In this document: positions 62,341 through 64,000 of the stretch, one piece after another
Numbering within the stretch: the first letter of the stretch is position 1
How the letters are laid out: each line of letters starts with the position of its first letter
Source: Selaginella tamariscina
Lineage: Eukaryota; Streptophyta; Lycopodiopsida; Selaginellales; Selaginellaceae
Direction of reading: 5' to 3'
Assembly (NCBI GenBank): GCA_003024785.1
Contig: PUQB01000103.1
Location: 310,001-374,000, forward strand
Length of the DNA: 64,000 bases
Translations under genes and position numbers: made by a program
Notes under the pieces: model-generated
Database searches by the model: none
What the model was told of the DNA's origin: nothing
Seen by the model: only the letters and a program-made list of their open reading frames with translations

Positions 62341-64000
62341 GGCGATAGATGCGAAATCAACTGCCAATAGCTCGAGGAAGACTTATATGAGCACCTTGGA
62401 CCAGGAAGTAAAAAGCTAAACACGTCATGTGTCTTCTTCTGGCACGCATATGCTTTGTGGGCCCGGAAATGGTGAACTTTTTCTTAAACCCGTCTTTAAC
62501 CTTGTAAACTAAGCATGCTTGTGTGTGTGTGTGCGCGCGCGCGCGTGTGTATAGGTAAACTTCAAAGTACTATGTGTAAAAGAGTAATTATACTTCTATT
62601 TGGCTATTTGGCACGCTGACGTACAATTCTGTACAAAAAAATCATGCACTTCAACCCTAAACCCCGACATGCACAAAAAATGTCGTCCTGGGTTTTGTTC
62701 TCAACGTCGAGGACAGCACGGTGTACAACACTCTTTTAAACATTTATGTTACGTTTGTTTTATATGAAATTATCTTCGTAACGGGGTCGGTTAATTTTCT
62801 AAATTAGCATAACAATGACATTTATTAATTAATAATAATTCATTAACTCAAAATATACACTGGGTGGTATTCTTCATTTATTGTTAAGATTTATCCTACC
62901 ATGTGTCTATATGGGATATATCCACATTTAAAAAACGTGGTTCAACAAATAAACATCTTGCAACTACATTATATTGCAATATAGTCTTCTTGATATATAA
63001 GACTAAAAAGTGCTTGAGAAGTGAAACAACTACATGTTCCATAAGAGTTGCCTTCAAAGACATATTATAATAAATAAAGTTACATGCTCTTTTTAATGGT
63101 TTCAATTGAATCTATATATAATGTGTTTGTAAGGGTTTCTTAATATAAAGAAGATATAAGGATGGACTTTGCATTCACAACTTAAAATTAGTTATAGATC
63201 TTTGTGTATTTGATTGACAACAAAAATATAATTTAAATTCAACTTTGGATCGAGTGACAATCTCTTCCTCTATTAAATTTATTTGAATTACAATGAGAAA
63301 TGAATTTAGAACATTTCTTGGGACTTCATACATGTTAGAAGCAATTGGTAAAAAGTGTAAGATGTTTTTTGCAAAAGAATATTTCAATGGTTAAGAATAC
63401 TTTCATTAGTAATCTATGTTGTCCTTGGTGTCAAGGATAATATATACACATATAAAAAAAAGCACATTCACAAGAAGTTTCTTAGAAGCTTTCTTGTTAT
63501 CCTCGGTGCTAAGGATGCCATTTACTTGGGCAACTTTGGACCAATTGTGTTAAAACACATCATTTGTTAACTTTATACCCTAAGGGTAAGCCTACCCTTA
63601 ACATTGAAAAATTCACACTATTGTGTTCATTCAAGGGGTTAGCTAATTCTTTTTGTCCGATAACCCGAACACACACTTATGAGGTCTTGTTAAATTACAC
63701 ATTTTGTTAGTTAGATATTCTTTTTACCAAGTTCTTAAGGGTTTACAAAGGGGTTTTAGAGTTGGCATTTATGAGCCAATTTCATGACATTATGTATATA
63801 TCTTGAGTTTGAAGGGTTATGGTGAGAGCCTACCTTTTAAAAAGCAATGTCACATGAACATATGACACTAGACTAGTTAACACATGGTATAGTACCCACA
63901 CTCTTTGAGGTGGTATCTCAAGTTTAATATCGAGGGGTTGAATATCCTAACAAATAGGTGTGATCATGCTCACATTAAGTCTTAAGCATCTACACAAGAG
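62341..64000. other. Upstream of FDH; no gene recognised to the window end
   Basis: The FDH promoter is followed by a (TG)n(CG)n microsatellite at 62518-62550 and AT-rich DNA. From about 63420 the texture changes to sequence resembling the 30.2-31.1 kb LTR-like insert (CCCTAAGGGTAAGCCTACCC-type), perhaps the edge of another repeat element. No coding signal. Confidence 0.5.

Overview
The window is nuclear DNA from a land plant. It holds intron-rich GT-AG genes, two U2 snRNA genes with plant-type USE and TATA promoters, plant cytosolic tRNAs, and plant families (class II trehalose-phosphate synthase, KUP/HAK potassium transporter, DUF26/ginkbilobin-like secreted protein, PLS-type PPR, mitochondrial formate dehydrogenase). 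Mostly short introns, abundant CT/CA/AT microsatellites, an unusually intron-rich class II TPS gene and single-domain DUF26 proteins suggest a non-seed lineage, perhaps a lycophyte. That placement is inference.

Layout. 1-5.1 kb: a complete 14-exon class II TPS gene (+). 6.5-9.7 kb: an 8-exon organelle-targeted L11-methyltransferase (PrmA-like) gene (-), preceded by the C-terminal end of an unidentified coiled-coil gene. 10.7-12.7 kb: a decayed partial tandem copy of that block, with a small internal inversion. 13.3-15.5 kb: a broken Ty3/gypsy-type retroelement fossil. 15.9-20.3 kb: a decayed minus-strand locus with FCP1/NIF-like, methylase-like and ParB-like pieces. 21-35.2 kb: a segmental-duplication patchwork. 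In it a tail-to-tail unit of a ginkbilobin-like gene and a PPR gene occurs three times, one copy inverted, plus a promoter-only remnant. It is mixed with copies of the coiled-coil fragment and a 2.5 kb foldback repeat.

35.3-47 kb is a gene-dense run on the minus strand: NHL-repeat membrane protein (261 aa), KUP/HAK transporter (795 aa), alpha-tubulin (452 aa after allowing for one missing base) and a small Lys-tailed conserved protein (150 aa). Then come tRNA-Ile(AAT), U2 snRNA, tRNA-Gln(CTG) and a second, inverted U2. 54.7-56.3 kb encodes a secreted Gly/Ser/Pro/Tyr repeat protein. A degenerate formate dehydrogenase last exon lies at 57.2 kb. After 3 kb of AT-rich DNA there is a full 7-exon formate dehydrogenase gene at 60.5-62.3 kb.

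No operon-like pathway links these genes; they are ordinary neighbours. The main themes are local duplication and decay, and a recurring pattern of single-base contractions in short homopolymers. The latter breaks the alpha-tubulin, formate dehydrogenase, PPR and one ginkbilobin-like reading frame, and may be an assembly artefact rather than biology. Exon coordinates were worked out by hand from splice consensus, reading phase and family similarity remembered from known proteins. No searches were run.
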